Source of the DNA: Saprospiraceae bacterium
Lineage (GTDB): Bacteria; Bacteroidota; Bacteroidia; Chitinophagales; Saprospiraceae
Assembly: GCA_016711125.1 (NCBI GenBank)
Contig: JADJTQ010000009.1
Location: 91,001-155,000 of the forward strand
Reading direction: 5' to 3'
DNA length: 64,000 bases
Each line of letters opens with the position of its first letter. Position 1 is the stretch's first letter. Both the position numbers and the translations under genes were made by a program. Shown here piece after piece: positions 48,460-57,551 of this stretch. The notes below the pieces were generated by a model, which was given only the letters and a program-made list of their open reading frames with translations, made no database searches and was not told where the DNA came from.

Positions 48460-49514
48460 ATGAAGGTATTGATCACAGGAAATTTGGGATATGTAGGTCC
48501 TGGACTAGTTAAAGAACTAAGGCAGCGCTGGCCACAAGCCATACTATGTGGTTTCGACCTTGGTTTTTTTGCAAAACATCTGACTTCTATTTCGATTGCT
48601 CCGGAGCTTTACCAGGATATGCAGTACTATGGGGATGTACGCAATTTTAATGCGGATCTTTAAAGGGTGTCGATGTTGTGGTAAGCCTGGCCGCTATTTC
48701 CAATGATCCAATTGGAAACAAATTTGAGAAGCCGACCATGGACATTAACTATGTGGCCAATGTGCAAATAGCAAAAATGGCTAAAGCACAAGGTGTACAG
48801 AGATTTATTTTTGCATCTAGTTGCAGCGTGTATGGAGCGGCCGAAGATGAGCCACGTAAGGAAGACTCTGCCTTAAATCCTTTGACCGCCTATGCCAAGT
48901 CAAAAATTTACTCAGAAGAAGCCCTCAATGCACTTGCAACTCAGGATTTTCAGGTGACCTGCCTTCGCTTTGCAACCGCATGTGGAATGAGTGATCGATT
49001 GCGTCTTGATCTGGTGCTGAATGATTTTGTGGCAGGTGCCATAGCAAGTGGTGTCATTGACATATTAAGTGATGGTAGTCCCTGGAGGCCACTGATTCAT
49101 GTACTTGACATGGCAAAAGCAATTGCCTGGGCTGCTCAACGCAACCATGACCAAGGTGGGTCATTTCTAACCATCAATGCAGGAAGTAATGTCTGGAATT
49201 ATCAGGTCAAAGATTTGGCTTATGCAGTAAAACACGCTATGCCAGAGGTCATTGTGAAAATGAATGAACATGCAGCACCAGACAAAAGGTCTTACCGGGT
49301 GAACTTTGATTTATTTGAGCATCTTGCAGTTGGATACCAGCCACAATTTTCGCTAACAGACGCGATTAAAGACTTAAAGCAAGGACTTGAAAATATCGGA
49401 TTTTCAGATCCCGATTTTCGCAATGGACAACTCATGCGGCTAAATATTATCAGACATCTGCTAGATACAGAAGCAATCACGCAGGATTTAAGACTCGGTC
49501 ATGGTATTTCGTGA
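48460..49514 (+). CDS. NAD-dependent epimerase/dehydratase (frameshifted)
   Basis: Short-chain dehydrogenase/reductase of about 351 residues after correction. It has the Rossmann motif ITGNLGYVGPGLVKEL, then VSLAAISNDPIGNKFE, FIFASSCSVYGAAEDEP and the Tyr-x3-Lys in TAYAKSKIYSEEAL. The frame breaks at TTT (48659-48661). One more T gives NADLLKGVDVVVSLAAIS. It heads the seven-gene plus-strand operon and acts on a nucleotide sugar. The substrate is unknown. It overlaps the next gene by 14 bp. Confidence 0.87.
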
Positions 49515-50055
49515 AACCAATATCAGCGGCTTGTATTTGATTGATTTGACTCCATTTGAAGATCTACGAGGATTCTTTTCTCGAATTTTTTGTAAAAGAG
49601 AATTTTCCGCAGCAGGTTTAGTGACAGATTTTGTGCAATCGAACCATTCGATCACTAATCAAAGTGGTTCAATCAGAGGTCTGCACTATCAAAGACCTCC
49701 GCATATGGAAGTGAAACTGATCATGTGTGTTACTGGTGCGGTGTGGGATGTCGTAGTTGATTTGCGCGAGAACTCGCCAACCTATTTACAACATTTTGGA
49801 GTCCAATTAAGTGAATTCAATCGACAAATGATCTATATACCGCAAGGATTTGCTCACGGATTTCAAACAATGAAAGATCATTCTTCGCTCATTTATCAGC
49901 ACTCAGATTATTACCATCCTGAATCAGAAAATGGGCTAAAATATAATGATCCTGCCCTGAGCATCCAATGGCCCATGGAGGTCACAAATATTTCAATAAA
50001 GGATCAAAATCATCCCTGGATCGACGATAAATTTGAAGGTATCAGGATTTTGTAG
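49501..50055 (+). CDS. dTDP-4-dehydrorhamnose 3,5-epimerase family protein
   Basis: RmlC-like cupin of 184 residues: LTPFEDLRGFFSRIFCKREF, IRGLHYQRPPHMEVKLIMCVTGAVWDVVVDLRENSPTY, with the catalytic His in GLHYQ, and YIPQGFAHGFQT. Such enzymes epimerise C3/C5 of 4-keto sugars. No rmlA, rmlB or rmlD is nearby, and the neighbouring genes point to a different nucleotide sugar, so calling it rfbC would overstate the case. Confidence 0.88.
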   Translation: MVFRETNISGLYLIDLTPFEDLRGFFSRIFCKREFSAAGLVTDFVQSNHSITNQSGSIRGLHYQRPPHMEVKLIMCVTGAVWDVVVDLRENSPTYLQHFGVQLSEFNRQMIYIPQGFAHGFQTMKDHSSLIYQHSDYYHPESENGLKYNDPALSIQWPMEVTNISIKDQNHPWIDDKFEGIRIL

Positions 50056-50074
50056 AATGTTTAAATACTAGAAT

Positions 50075-51349
50075 TTGCGCACTCAATCTTTAACCAACCC
50101 CATCAGTATAATCAAGACCGCTAGCCTTTGCAGGTTCTGTGGACATACTCTTCAGCATTCAGTAGTAGATTTAGGAATGTCTCCACTTTGCCAGAAGCAT
50201 ATAAAGCCCAGTGAAAAGAATGACATGGAGCGATTTTACCCTTTGCATGCCTACATCTGTGATCAATGTTGGCTCATGCAATTGGAGGAATTTGCAACAC
50301 CCGATGAGATCTTTGCTGAAGATTACGCCTATTTTTCTTCATACTCCGATAGCTGGCTTGATCATGCACGCGGATACACGGATCAAATGATTGACCGCTT
50401 TGCCTATTCTGCTAAACATCAAGTAATGGAGATAGCCAGCAATGATGGATACCTGCTCCAGTGGTTTATGAAAAAAGGCATTCCAGTATTGGGTATTGAA
50501 CCAGCATCTAATGTGGCCGAAGTAGCGCGGAACAATGGTATCAGGACGGAATCCGTATTTTTTGGATTAGCCACATCGGTTGAGCTCAAAAAAAAATATG
50601 GTCAGGCCGATCTACTCCTTGGAAATAATGTCTTAGCTCATGTACCTGACATTAATGATTTTGTAGGGGGCATGAAAAGGTTGCTTAAAGGCCAGGGGGT
50701 GATCACCATGGAGTTTCCCCATCTGCAAAAGTTGATCGAAGAAAATCAATTTGATACAATTTATCACGAGCATTTTTCCTATTTATCATTTTCTGCGGTA
50801 AACCGGATTTTTGATCATCATGGTCTCACATTGTTTGATGTTGAAGAATTATCTACTCATGGCGGATCACTAAGGATTTATGCAAGACATAATGATGACC
50901 AAACCCAACCGGTCTCTGCGCGCGCACATGATCTGTTAGAGCGCGAGAGAGAACTCGGCATGGAAACTGTAGCGTATTATAAAAATTTTGAAGAGCAGGT
51001 CAAGGAGACCAAACGAAAATTATTACACTTTTTAATCGAAAAGAAAAGGGAGGGCAAAACCATTGTAGGTTATGGTGCCCCCGGTAAGGGCAATACCCTT
51101 CTCAATTACTGTGGGATTCGTTCGGACTTCATCGACTATACGGTTGATCGTAGCCCGCATAAGCAAGGCAATTATTTACCAGGTAGCCACATTCCTATCT
51201 ATTCTCCGGAAAAGATACGCGAGACAAAACCTGACTACGTTTTAATACTTCCATGGAATTTAAAAACTGAAATTAAGAATCAAATGAGCTATATTGAAGA
51301 TTGGGGTGGAAAATTTGTGGTACCGATCCCTGAGGTTCAGATTGTCTGA
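50075..51349 (+). CDS. Class I SAM-dependent C-methyltransferase with zinc-binding N-terminus
   Basis: Protein of about 424 residues of the NovU/TylCIII-like sugar C-methyltransferase architecture. It has an N-terminal zinc site (CRFCGHTLQHSVVDLGMSPLCQ...YICDQCWLMQ), the SAM-binding core HQVMEIASNDGYLLQWFMKKGIPVLGIEP with VLAHVPDINDF, YHEHFSYLSF, and a C-terminal domain with IVGYGAPGKGNTLLNYC. It probably methylates a 4-keto sugar at carbon. The frame starts with TTG at 50075. An in-frame ATG at 50057 is separated from it by a TAG, so either TTG is used or the TAG is an error. Confidence 0.9.
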   Translation: MRTQSLTNPISIIKTASLCRFCGHTLQHSVVDLGMSPLCQKHIKPSEKNDMERFYPLHAYICDQCWLMQLEEFATPDEIFAEDYAYFSSYSDSWLDHARGYTDQMIDRFAYSAKHQVMEIASNDGYLLQWFMKKGIPVLGIEPASNVAEVARNNGIRTESVFFGLATSVELKKKYGQADLLLGNNVLAHVPDINDFVGGMKRLLKGQGVITMEFPHLQKLIEENQFDTIYHEHFSYLSFSAVNRIFDHHGLTLFDVEELSTHGGSLRIYARHNDDQTQPVSARAHDLLERERELGMETVAYYKNFEEQVKETKRKLLHFLIEKKREGKTIVGYGAPGKGNTLLNYCGIRSDFIDYTVDRSPHKQGNYLPGSHIPIYSPEKIRETKPDYVLILPWNLKTEIKNQMSYIEDWGGKFVVPIPEVQIV

Positions 51350-51433
51350 GTGGGATTTTAGAAATGGTAATTCGCTAAAAACGAAGATGAAAGCCTGGAT
51401 TTAAGCAATTAGGAAAACTACAAAAGCTAAAAG

Positions 51434-52240
51434 ATGAAGGTTGTATTATTCTGCGGTGGCCAGGGTACCCGGCTGAGAGAATATTCTGAGACTGTTCCAA
51501 AACCAATGGTAAATATTGGTTATAGACCAATCCTTTGGAATGTCATGCGATTCTACGCGCATTTTGGAATTAAAGATTTTATTTTGGCCCTGGGCTATAA
51601 AGGTGATGCAATTAAAGATTATTTTGTCAATTATGACGAAACGATTTCGAATGATTTTGTCTATTCTCGTGGTGGTAAAGAAATCGAATTACTAACTTCA
51701 GACATTGATGATTGGAGGATTACCTTTGTTGATACAGGAATGCATTCCAATGTAGGTATGCGACTCATGCAGGTTCGAGAGCATCTCGAAGGTGAAGAAA
51801 TGTTTTTTGCAAACTATGCTGATGGGCTTGCAGATCTCGACCTATGCAGCATGATTCAATGCTTTGCCAATAAGCCGGAGATGGTGGCCAGCTTCATGAC
51901 CTACCGGCCCACCGCCACTTTTCATGTAGTTCAGACTCAACAAGACGGAATGGTCACCTCTATCAGCCCAATATCCAGTTCAAACCTCTTGTATAATACA
52001 GGATATTTTATTCTCCGTCCGGAAATCTTCGACTATATAGAGTATGGTGAGGAGCTGGTAGAACAACCGTTTCAGAAACTAATATCTGAAAACAGATTAT
52101 TGTCGTATCGACACCGGGGATTTTGGCAAGCTATGGACACCTTTAAAGATAAAATGTTGCTTGATGAATTGCAGGCAAAGGGAGATACACCGTGGGAAGT
52201 CTGGAAAAAGGATTCTCCTCTGATAAACCAGATGTCATGA
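51434..52240 (+). CDS. Sugar nucleotidyltransferase, glucose-1-phosphate cytidylyltransferase-like
   Basis: Protein of 268 residues with the nucleotidyltransferase signature VLFCGGQGTRLREYSETVPKPMVNIGYRPILWNVMRFYAHFG, then DFILALGYKGDAIKDYF and FFANYADGLADLDL. The combination is closest to glucose-1-phosphate cytidylyltransferase (RfbF), which makes CDP-glucose. No CDP-glucose 4,6-dehydratase gene is in the window. The stop overlaps the next ATG (ATGA). Confidence 0.85.
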   Translation: MKVVLFCGGQGTRLREYSETVPKPMVNIGYRPILWNVMRFYAHFGIKDFILALGYKGDAIKDYFVNYDETISNDFVYSRGGKEIELLTSDIDDWRITFVDTGMHSNVGMRLMQVREHLEGEEMFFANYADGLADLDLCSMIQCFANKPEMVASFMTYRPTATFHVVQTQQDGMVTSISPISSSNLLYNTGYFILRPEIFDYIEYGEELVEQPFQKLISENRLLSYRHRGFWQAMDTFKDKMLLDELQAKGDTPWEVWKKDSPLINQMS

Positions 52241-52890
52241 TTCAATTTGTGCCAGAAAAACGGGAAGGAAATAAATTGGATATCCTATGTCTTGGTGCCC
52301 ACTGTGATGATATTGAGATCGGTTGTGGAGGAACAATTCTGAAGTGGATCAAAGAAGACAGGATCCATAAAATCGTTTGGGTAGTATTTAGCTCCGATGA
52401 TACTCGAAAAATGGAGGCGATCAAAAGTGCTAGCGGATTTCTGGAACCCCTCGCAAGTAAAGAAATTATAGTTCTTGATTTCAAAGACGCATTCTTACAG
52501 TATTCAGGGCGGGAGGTCAAAGAAATTTTTGAAAGCCTAAAAACAAAAATAAATCCGGATTTTGTGTTTACTCAATATCGCCATGACCGGCATCAAGATC
52601 ATCGACTCTTGTCTGATTTAACGTGGAATACCTTTCGCAATCACTGTATTTTAGAATATGAAATTCCTAAATACGATGGAGATTTAGGCATTACCAATGC
52701 ATTTGTAGCGATAGACCAAACCGACGTAAACCACAAAATACATTTATTGCTGTCTTGTTTCAGCAGTCAGGTTGGTAAGCATTGGTTTGATGAGGAAACC
52801 TTTAAGTCGTTATTACGTATACGTGGTCTCGAATGTAGCAGTCCTACTCGTTATGCCGAATCTTTTTATCTCAGAAAATGCATGATCTAA
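52237..52890 (+). CDS. PIG-L family deacetylase
   Basis: Zinc-dependent de-N-acetylase fold of 217 residues with the metal motif LGAHCDDIEIGCGGT and the second motif QYRHDRHQDHRLLSDL. PIG-L enzymes remove N-acetyl groups from sugars or related compounds. The ATG at 52237 overlaps the preceding stop and is preferred to an upstream in-frame start at 52192. It lies in an operon with an aminotransferase-like gene. Confidence 0.88.
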   Translation: MIQFVPEKREGNKLDILCLGAHCDDIEIGCGGTILKWIKEDRIHKIVWVVFSSDDTRKMEAIKSASGFLEPLASKEIIVLDFKDAFLQYSGREVKEIFESLKTKINPDFVFTQYRHDRHQDHRLLSDLTWNTFRNHCILEYEIPKYDGDLGITNAFVAIDQTDVNHKIHLLLSCFSSQVGKHWFDEETFKSLLRIRGLECSSPTRYAESFYLRKCMI

Positions 52891-52891
52891 A

Positions 52892-54232
52892 ATGATAACA
52901 AAAACCAGCAGGCAGGTAGCTGAATTTTCCCGGTCCCATTCACTGACCGAAAGAATGCACTTGGCAATACCAGGAGGTGCTCATACCTATGCCAAAGGAG
53001 ATGATCAGTTTCCTGAATTCATGTTACCAATTATGCAACGGGGTGAAGGCAGTTATGCATGGGATGTTGATGGTAACAAGTATATCGAATTTGGTATGGG
53101 GTTAAGATCGGTCACCCTCGGTCATGCCTTTGAGCCCGTGATCTCTGCAGCCTATGCACAGATGCAGTTAGGTACTAATTTTACCCGACCTGCCTTGATC
53201 GAACTGCAGGCAGCTGAGGCTTTTTTAGAGATTGTGCCAGGAGCAGAAATGGTTAAATTTGCTAAGAATGGTTCTGATGCAACAACTGCGGCGCTCAAGC
53301 TGGCAAGAGCGTATACCGGTCGAGATATGGTAGCTATTTGCAAGGATCATCCATTTTTTTCGATCGATGATTGGTTTATCGGTTCAACTACCATTGATCG
53401 TGGTATACCACAATGTGTCAAAGACCAGACATTGACTTTTCGCTACAATGACCTGATAAGTATCGAGACACTCTTTAAGCAATATCCTGGTCAAATTGCC
53501 TGCATTTTTTTGGAGCCTGAAAAAAACGAACCACCAAAGGACCATTTTCTGCATCGTGCAATGGAGCTGTGTAATAAACATGGTGCCTTATTCATTCTTG
53601 ATGAAATGATCACCGGATTTCGTTGGCATCTTGGTGGTGCTCAGACCTTATACAACATTGTACCTGATCTTTCGACTTTTGGTAAGGCGATGGGCAATGG
53701 CTTTGCAATTTCGGCATTGGCTGGCAAAAGGGAGATTATGAATTTAGGCGGATTATATCATGACCATGAACGGGTTTTTCTCCTATCCACCACACATGGT
53801 GCTGAGACTCATGCCCTTGCCGCTTTTTTGGCTGTGGTCGAAGCCTATCAAAAGAATGATGTAGTTGCTGTTTTAAAAAGGCAGGGAGAGCGCTTAAGAG
53901 TGGGTCTTGAATCGAGTATAAGAGCACATCATCTGGAAGATTTCATCGGCATACCCGGACACCCTGCATGTCTCGTATGTACAACGGCTGATCATAACGG
54001 ACCCGGATCGCAGCCTTTTCGGACCCTGCTTTTACAGGAAACGATGAAGCGTGGAATTTTAGCACCCAATCTTGTGATTAGTTATGCCCATCAGGATAAT
54101 CATATTGATCTGACAATAGAGGTATTTGATGCTGCTTTTTCGGTCTACCGAAAGGCTCTCGATGAAGGGATAGAAATCTATCTTAAGGGAAGAAGTGTTC
54201 AGCCGGTATATCGCAAGTGGAACTATGCCTGA
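52892..54232 (+). CDS. Glutamate-1-semialdehyde aminomutase-like class III aminotransferase
   Basis: PLP enzyme of 446 residues: GGAHTYAKGDDQFP, YAWDVDGNKYIEFGMGLRSVTLGH, MVKFAKNGSDATTAALKLARAYTGRD, and the PLP region ALFILDEMITGFRWHLGGAQ with the Schiff-base Lys in STFGKAMGNGFAISALAG. It resembles HemL, but sitting in a polysaccharide locus suggests it transfers or moves an amino group on a sugar-like substrate rather than making tetrapyrroles. It follows the PIG-L gene by 1 bp and overlaps the next gene by 8 bp. Confidence 0.88.
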   Translation: MITKTSRQVAEFSRSHSLTERMHLAIPGGAHTYAKGDDQFPEFMLPIMQRGEGSYAWDVDGNKYIEFGMGLRSVTLGHAFEPVISAAYAQMQLGTNFTRPALIELQAAEAFLEIVPGAEMVKFAKNGSDATTAALKLARAYTGRDMVAICKDHPFFSIDDWFIGSTTIDRGIPQCVKDQTLTFRYNDLISIETLFKQYPGQIACIFLEPEKNEPPKDHFLHRAMELCNKHGALFILDEMITGFRWHLGGAQTLYNIVPDLSTFGKAMGNGFAISALAGKREIMNLGGLYHDHERVFLLSTTHGAETHALAAFLAVVEAYQKNDVVAVLKRQGERLRVGLESSIRAHHLEDFIGIPGHPACLVCTTADHNGPGSQPFRTLLLQETMKRGILAPNLVISYAHQDNHIDLTIEVFDAAFSVYRKALDEGIEIYLKGRSVQPVYRKWNYA

Positions 54233-55529
54233 CACCACGAGAGACACATTGGCAGGACAAAAAATGTACGACTTGGCCAAGGTATTGTATCCGTTGTGCC
54301 GGAGCATTACTGGAGACGGGGTACGGCAGACACTGCACATGTTACAAGAAGTAATTCCCCTTCAGATACACGAAGTACCTTCAGGCACCTCGATTTTTGA
54401 CTGGACTATACCCAAAGAATGGAACATCCGGGAGGCTTGGATCAAAGACCCAAAGGGCCAAAAAATTGTCGACTTTAAGAACAATAACCTCCATGTCCTA
54501 AATTATAGTATCCCGTTCAAAGGGGTACTGAGGCTCGCTGAGCTAAAAAGTCACCTCTACACCCTTCCAGATAAGCCAGATTTAATACCCTACCGCACCT
54601 CATACTATCAGGAACAATGGGGGTTTTGTATGTCGCACAACCAGATGGAGGCCTTAGCTGAAGGCTTGTACGAAGTATACGTTGATTCATCATTGAGCGA
54701 AGGCTCCTTAACATATGGTGAACTATTGATTACCGGCGAAACACAAAACGAGTTTCTTTTTTCCACCCACATCTGTCACCCCTCTTTAGCCAATGATAAT
54801 CTCTCCGGGATCACCGTATTGACCTATTTGGCCAGCATTTTACAGAAGCAAAAGAATCAATATTCTTATCGCTTTTTATTCATTCCTGGTACCATTGGAT
54901 CGATATGTTGGCTGGCTTTGAACGAATCAAAGCTATCGACCATCAAAGGAGGACTAGTGGCTTCTTTATTGGGTGACCGAGCTCCTTTTCACTTTAAAAA
55001 GAGTCGGCAAGGAAATTCGATCATGGACCAGGTCGTAAGTTATGTACTGGAAGAATCAGGGCATCCTTTTGAAATACTGGATTTCATCCCTTATGGTTAT
55101 GACGAACGTCAGTTCTGTTCACCGTGAATAAACCTGGCCGTAGGTAACCTGACTCGATCAACGTATGGATATGAGGAGTATCATACTTCGGCTGACGATC
55201 TCCGGTTCATTAGTCCTGCCGAATTATCAAGGTCGATGGAAATGTACTTACGAATTGTTGAAGTCTGGGATCGAAATGTAACCTATTTAAGCCTTTACCA
55301 AAAAGGGGAACCACAACTTGGTCGAAGAGGCCTTTATCAGGCCATTGGCGGTGAAAACGACAAGGATCTACTACAAATGGCCATCTTGTGGGTGCTAAAT
55401 TATTCAGATGGATTGCATAGTCTTCTTGATATAGTCCGTATTTCGAAGTTGACCTTTGACATAGTATATAAGGCTGCCAACCTGCTGGAAACGCATCAAC
55501 TTATAATTGAAGTTGATCGTTTAGCCTGA
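54225..55529 (+). CDS. DUF4910/aminopeptidase-like protein with winged-helix C-terminus (internal TGA stop)
   Basis: Protein of about 434 residues if read through. The N-terminal part (YDLAKVLYPLCRSITGDGVRQTLHMLQ...FDWTIPKEWNIREAWI), the STHICHPSLANDNLSGI metal site and the region after YGYDERQFCSP are those of the DUF4910 aminopeptidase-like family. The C-terminal winged helix is SLLDIVRISKLTFDIVYKAANLLETHQLI. The frame is interrupted in place by TGA at 55125-55127, where the family has Gly (CSPGxNL). No frameshift is involved. It could be a nonsense mutation or a base error. The ATG overlaps the previous gene. Confidence 0.85.
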
Positions 55530-55899
55530 CATATAAGAGTATTCTGTAAGATTCCGCTCTAACGTGTATCCTGGTGAATACAGATTTCTTTCAGTCATAA
55601 CACAAAATTAAGATCGCCTTAACCTACTTTAAGGATCGAAACTAGTCTTAGAAATAGATTAGGATAAAGAGCAGATTATTTAGAGAGGCAAGATTTAGGT
55701 TTCATCATACAGGGTTTTTAATTTTATTTGGTTCTCGTTTTTGGAAAGGGCTTCGTTACGGAGCCCTTTCTCATTGGGGCCACTTAACGATTGCACTATA
55801 AAATTGATCTTAGATCGTCCCAGATTGATCGTAAATATTGTGCCCATAGCGAAATGATCCGTTCTTTCGCATAAGTTTATCTATTTACATTTGTAAACA
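55530..55899 (+). other. Intergenic region with hairpin and sigma promoter
   Basis: Contains a 9-bp hairpin (GAAAGGGCT 55744-55752/AGCCCTTTC 55762-55770), probably the terminator of the sugar operon, although only a short T stretch follows. It also contains the promoter of the ECF gene at 55886. No gene is seen between. Confidence 0.5.
55886..55893 (+). promoter_or_regulatory. -7 promoter element of ECF sigma operon
   Basis: TACATTTG matches TAnnTTTG exactly. The ATG (55900) begins 6 bases later, so the message would be leaderless or nearly so. Only a weak TTTC lies near -33. Confidence 0.5.
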
Positions 55900-56474
55900 A
55901 TGATCAATCTCGATACCCAGACCTTGGCAATCAAGTTGGCAGCTGGTGACCAGTTTGCAATGAGAGAGATTTTCAACGCTATTTTACTTTGGTTTACCAA
56001 AAGATCTTTCAGATCGTACGTCAAAAGGAGCTAAGTGAAGATCTGGCTCAAGAGGTATTTTTAAAGATCTGGCGTAAAAAATCGGATCTGCAAATCAATC
56101 AATCTCTGGAGGGTTATTTGGCGACGATGGCATATCATGAAGCTCTAGCCCACTTGCGCAAAAAGACGCCTGAACTATATCAGATCGAATCTGAACTTCA
56201 GGAGAATGTTTTAAGTACAAATGCTCACTTGGAAATCGAGGCTCAGGATCTCCAGGATCGGATAGAACGTGCAATCAATGAACTTCCTCCCCGATGTCGA
56301 AGTGTCTTTGTATTGAGCCGGTATGAAGGTAAAAGTTATAAGGAGATCGCAGAACTAATGGAAATCTCAATAAAGACTGTTGAAAATCAGATGATCAAAG
56401 CCTTGAGTAGCCTTCGAATCACTTTCAAAGACCTATTAGCGATCATGATTTTATTGATAATTATCCTGCTTTGA
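55900..56474 (+). CDS. ECF-type sigma-70 factor (frameshifted near N-terminus)
   Basis: Sigma factor of about 191 residues after correction. It has region 2 with QKIFQIVRQKELSEDLAQEVFLKIWRKKSDL, region 4 with LPPRCRSVFVLSRYEGKSYKEIAELMEISIKTVENQMIKALSSLR, and a hydrophobic tail (LLAIMILLIIILL) typical of Bacteroidota ECF factors paired with FecR. The ATG at 55900 gives MINLDTQTLAIKLAAGDQFAMREIFN and then breaks at 55980. One more T gives NAYFTLVYQKIFQ. Next is a FecR-type anti-sigma gene. Confidence 0.9.
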
Positions 56475-56546
56475 ATAAAAAACAGAAAAAAGGTATAACT
56501 GGGATAGGGGTATGTTGCCCTTATCAACATCTAAGTAAGTAACAAC

Positions 56547-57551
56547 ATGAAAGAGCAAGATTTTCAGATTCGAGTGATCAGGTATCTGGCTGGCGAGATG
56601 TCGGCTAAAGAGAGTGATCATTTACTGGAATCACTCACAACAAGTGCCGAAAGGCAAAAGTTCTTTGAAGAATATGAAAGGATTTGGAATAATATGGGCA
56701 CTGTACCCGATCCACCCAATCCATCAATTGAAGAGCAATGGCAAATATTTGCAACTAGTGCATTTGAGAAGCCGGCGACGATCAGGAAGCTACCCTTATG
56801 GAGCAGACCACTATTTAGAATTGCCGCTATGATAGCCATTTTAGCAACTAGTTTAATCACATGGAGTATCCTGACCCAAGATCTTTCGGGAGGGGCTGGA
56901 CTCATAGTGATCCAAACCGGTGCTGAAATGGAGGAATTGACGCTCCCTGATGGCTCGAAGGTTTGGCTGGACAAACATAGTAAGCTTGAATACCAAAAGG
57001 ATTTTCAGCCGAGGTCCGTCATTCTTGAAGGCCAGGGACTTTTTGAGGTACAGCATTTAAGCTCTGATGAGACCTTCTCAGTTGAAGCTGGTAAAACCAG
57101 GACGACAGTATTGGGCACCATTTTTATGGTCAATTCAGGGACGGATGAAGAAGCCACTACGGTTTATGTACAAGAAGGTAAAGTAGCTGTCAGCGGTGTT
57201 TCTAAGTCAGTTGGCGCAGCAATTCTTACTGCTGGTGAACAAGCAGTTTACGATGAAAAAAGCAACGAAGTAAGCAAATTAACAGCGGCCAACCTTAATG
57301 TGTTAAGTTGGAAAACCGGGGTATTTAGTTTTGATGACACACCACTGGCCGAAATACTACCTTCTCTTGAGATGCACTATGGAGTGCAATTCGAAATTAT
57401 CAATAGTGGACTATTGGCCTGCACGTATAATTCGGATTTTGCGAATATGAATCTGGAGGAAATGCTGGAGGAACTGAGTTTTGGGTTGAATCTCAGGATT
57501 ATCAAAAGCACTGAAGGTGTTTACGAGGTAGATGGAACTCCTTGCAAATGA
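56547..57551 (+). CDS. FecR family anti-sigma factor
   Basis: Protein of 334 residues: a cytoplasmic N-terminus (MKEQDFQIRVIRYLAGEMSAKE) that binds the sigma factor, a membrane helix (LFRIAAMIAILATSLITWSIL), the periplasmic FecR domain (EELTLPDGSKVWLDKHSKLEYQKDFQPRSVILEGQGLFEVQ...FSVEAGKTRTTVLGTIFMV), and a C-terminal domain that usually contacts an STN domain. Here the STN partner is the next gene, whose start lies 10 bp inside this gene, and it is not a TonB-dependent receptor. Confidence 0.93.
   Translation: MKEQDFQIRVIRYLAGEMSAKESDHLLESLTTSAERQKFFEEYERIWNNMGTVPDPPNPSIEEQWQIFATSAFEKPATIRKLPLWSRPLFRIAAMIAILATSLITWSILTQDLSGGAGLIVIQTGAEMEELTLPDGSKVWLDKHSKLEYQKDFQPRSVILEGQGLFEVQHLSSDETFSVEAGKTRTTVLGTIFMVNSGTDEEATTVYVQEGKVAVSGVSKSVGAAILTAGEQAVYDEKSNEVSKLTAANLNVLSWKTGVFSFDDTPLAEILPSLEMHYGVQFEIINSGLLACTYNSDFANMNLEEMLEELSFGLNLRIIKSTEGVYEVDGTPCK

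Noticed and set aside
55125..55127. TGA recoded as glycine or selenocysteine
   Set aside because: TGA ends other genes in the window (for example 4415 and 52240), and no selenocysteine insertion element or machinery is seen.
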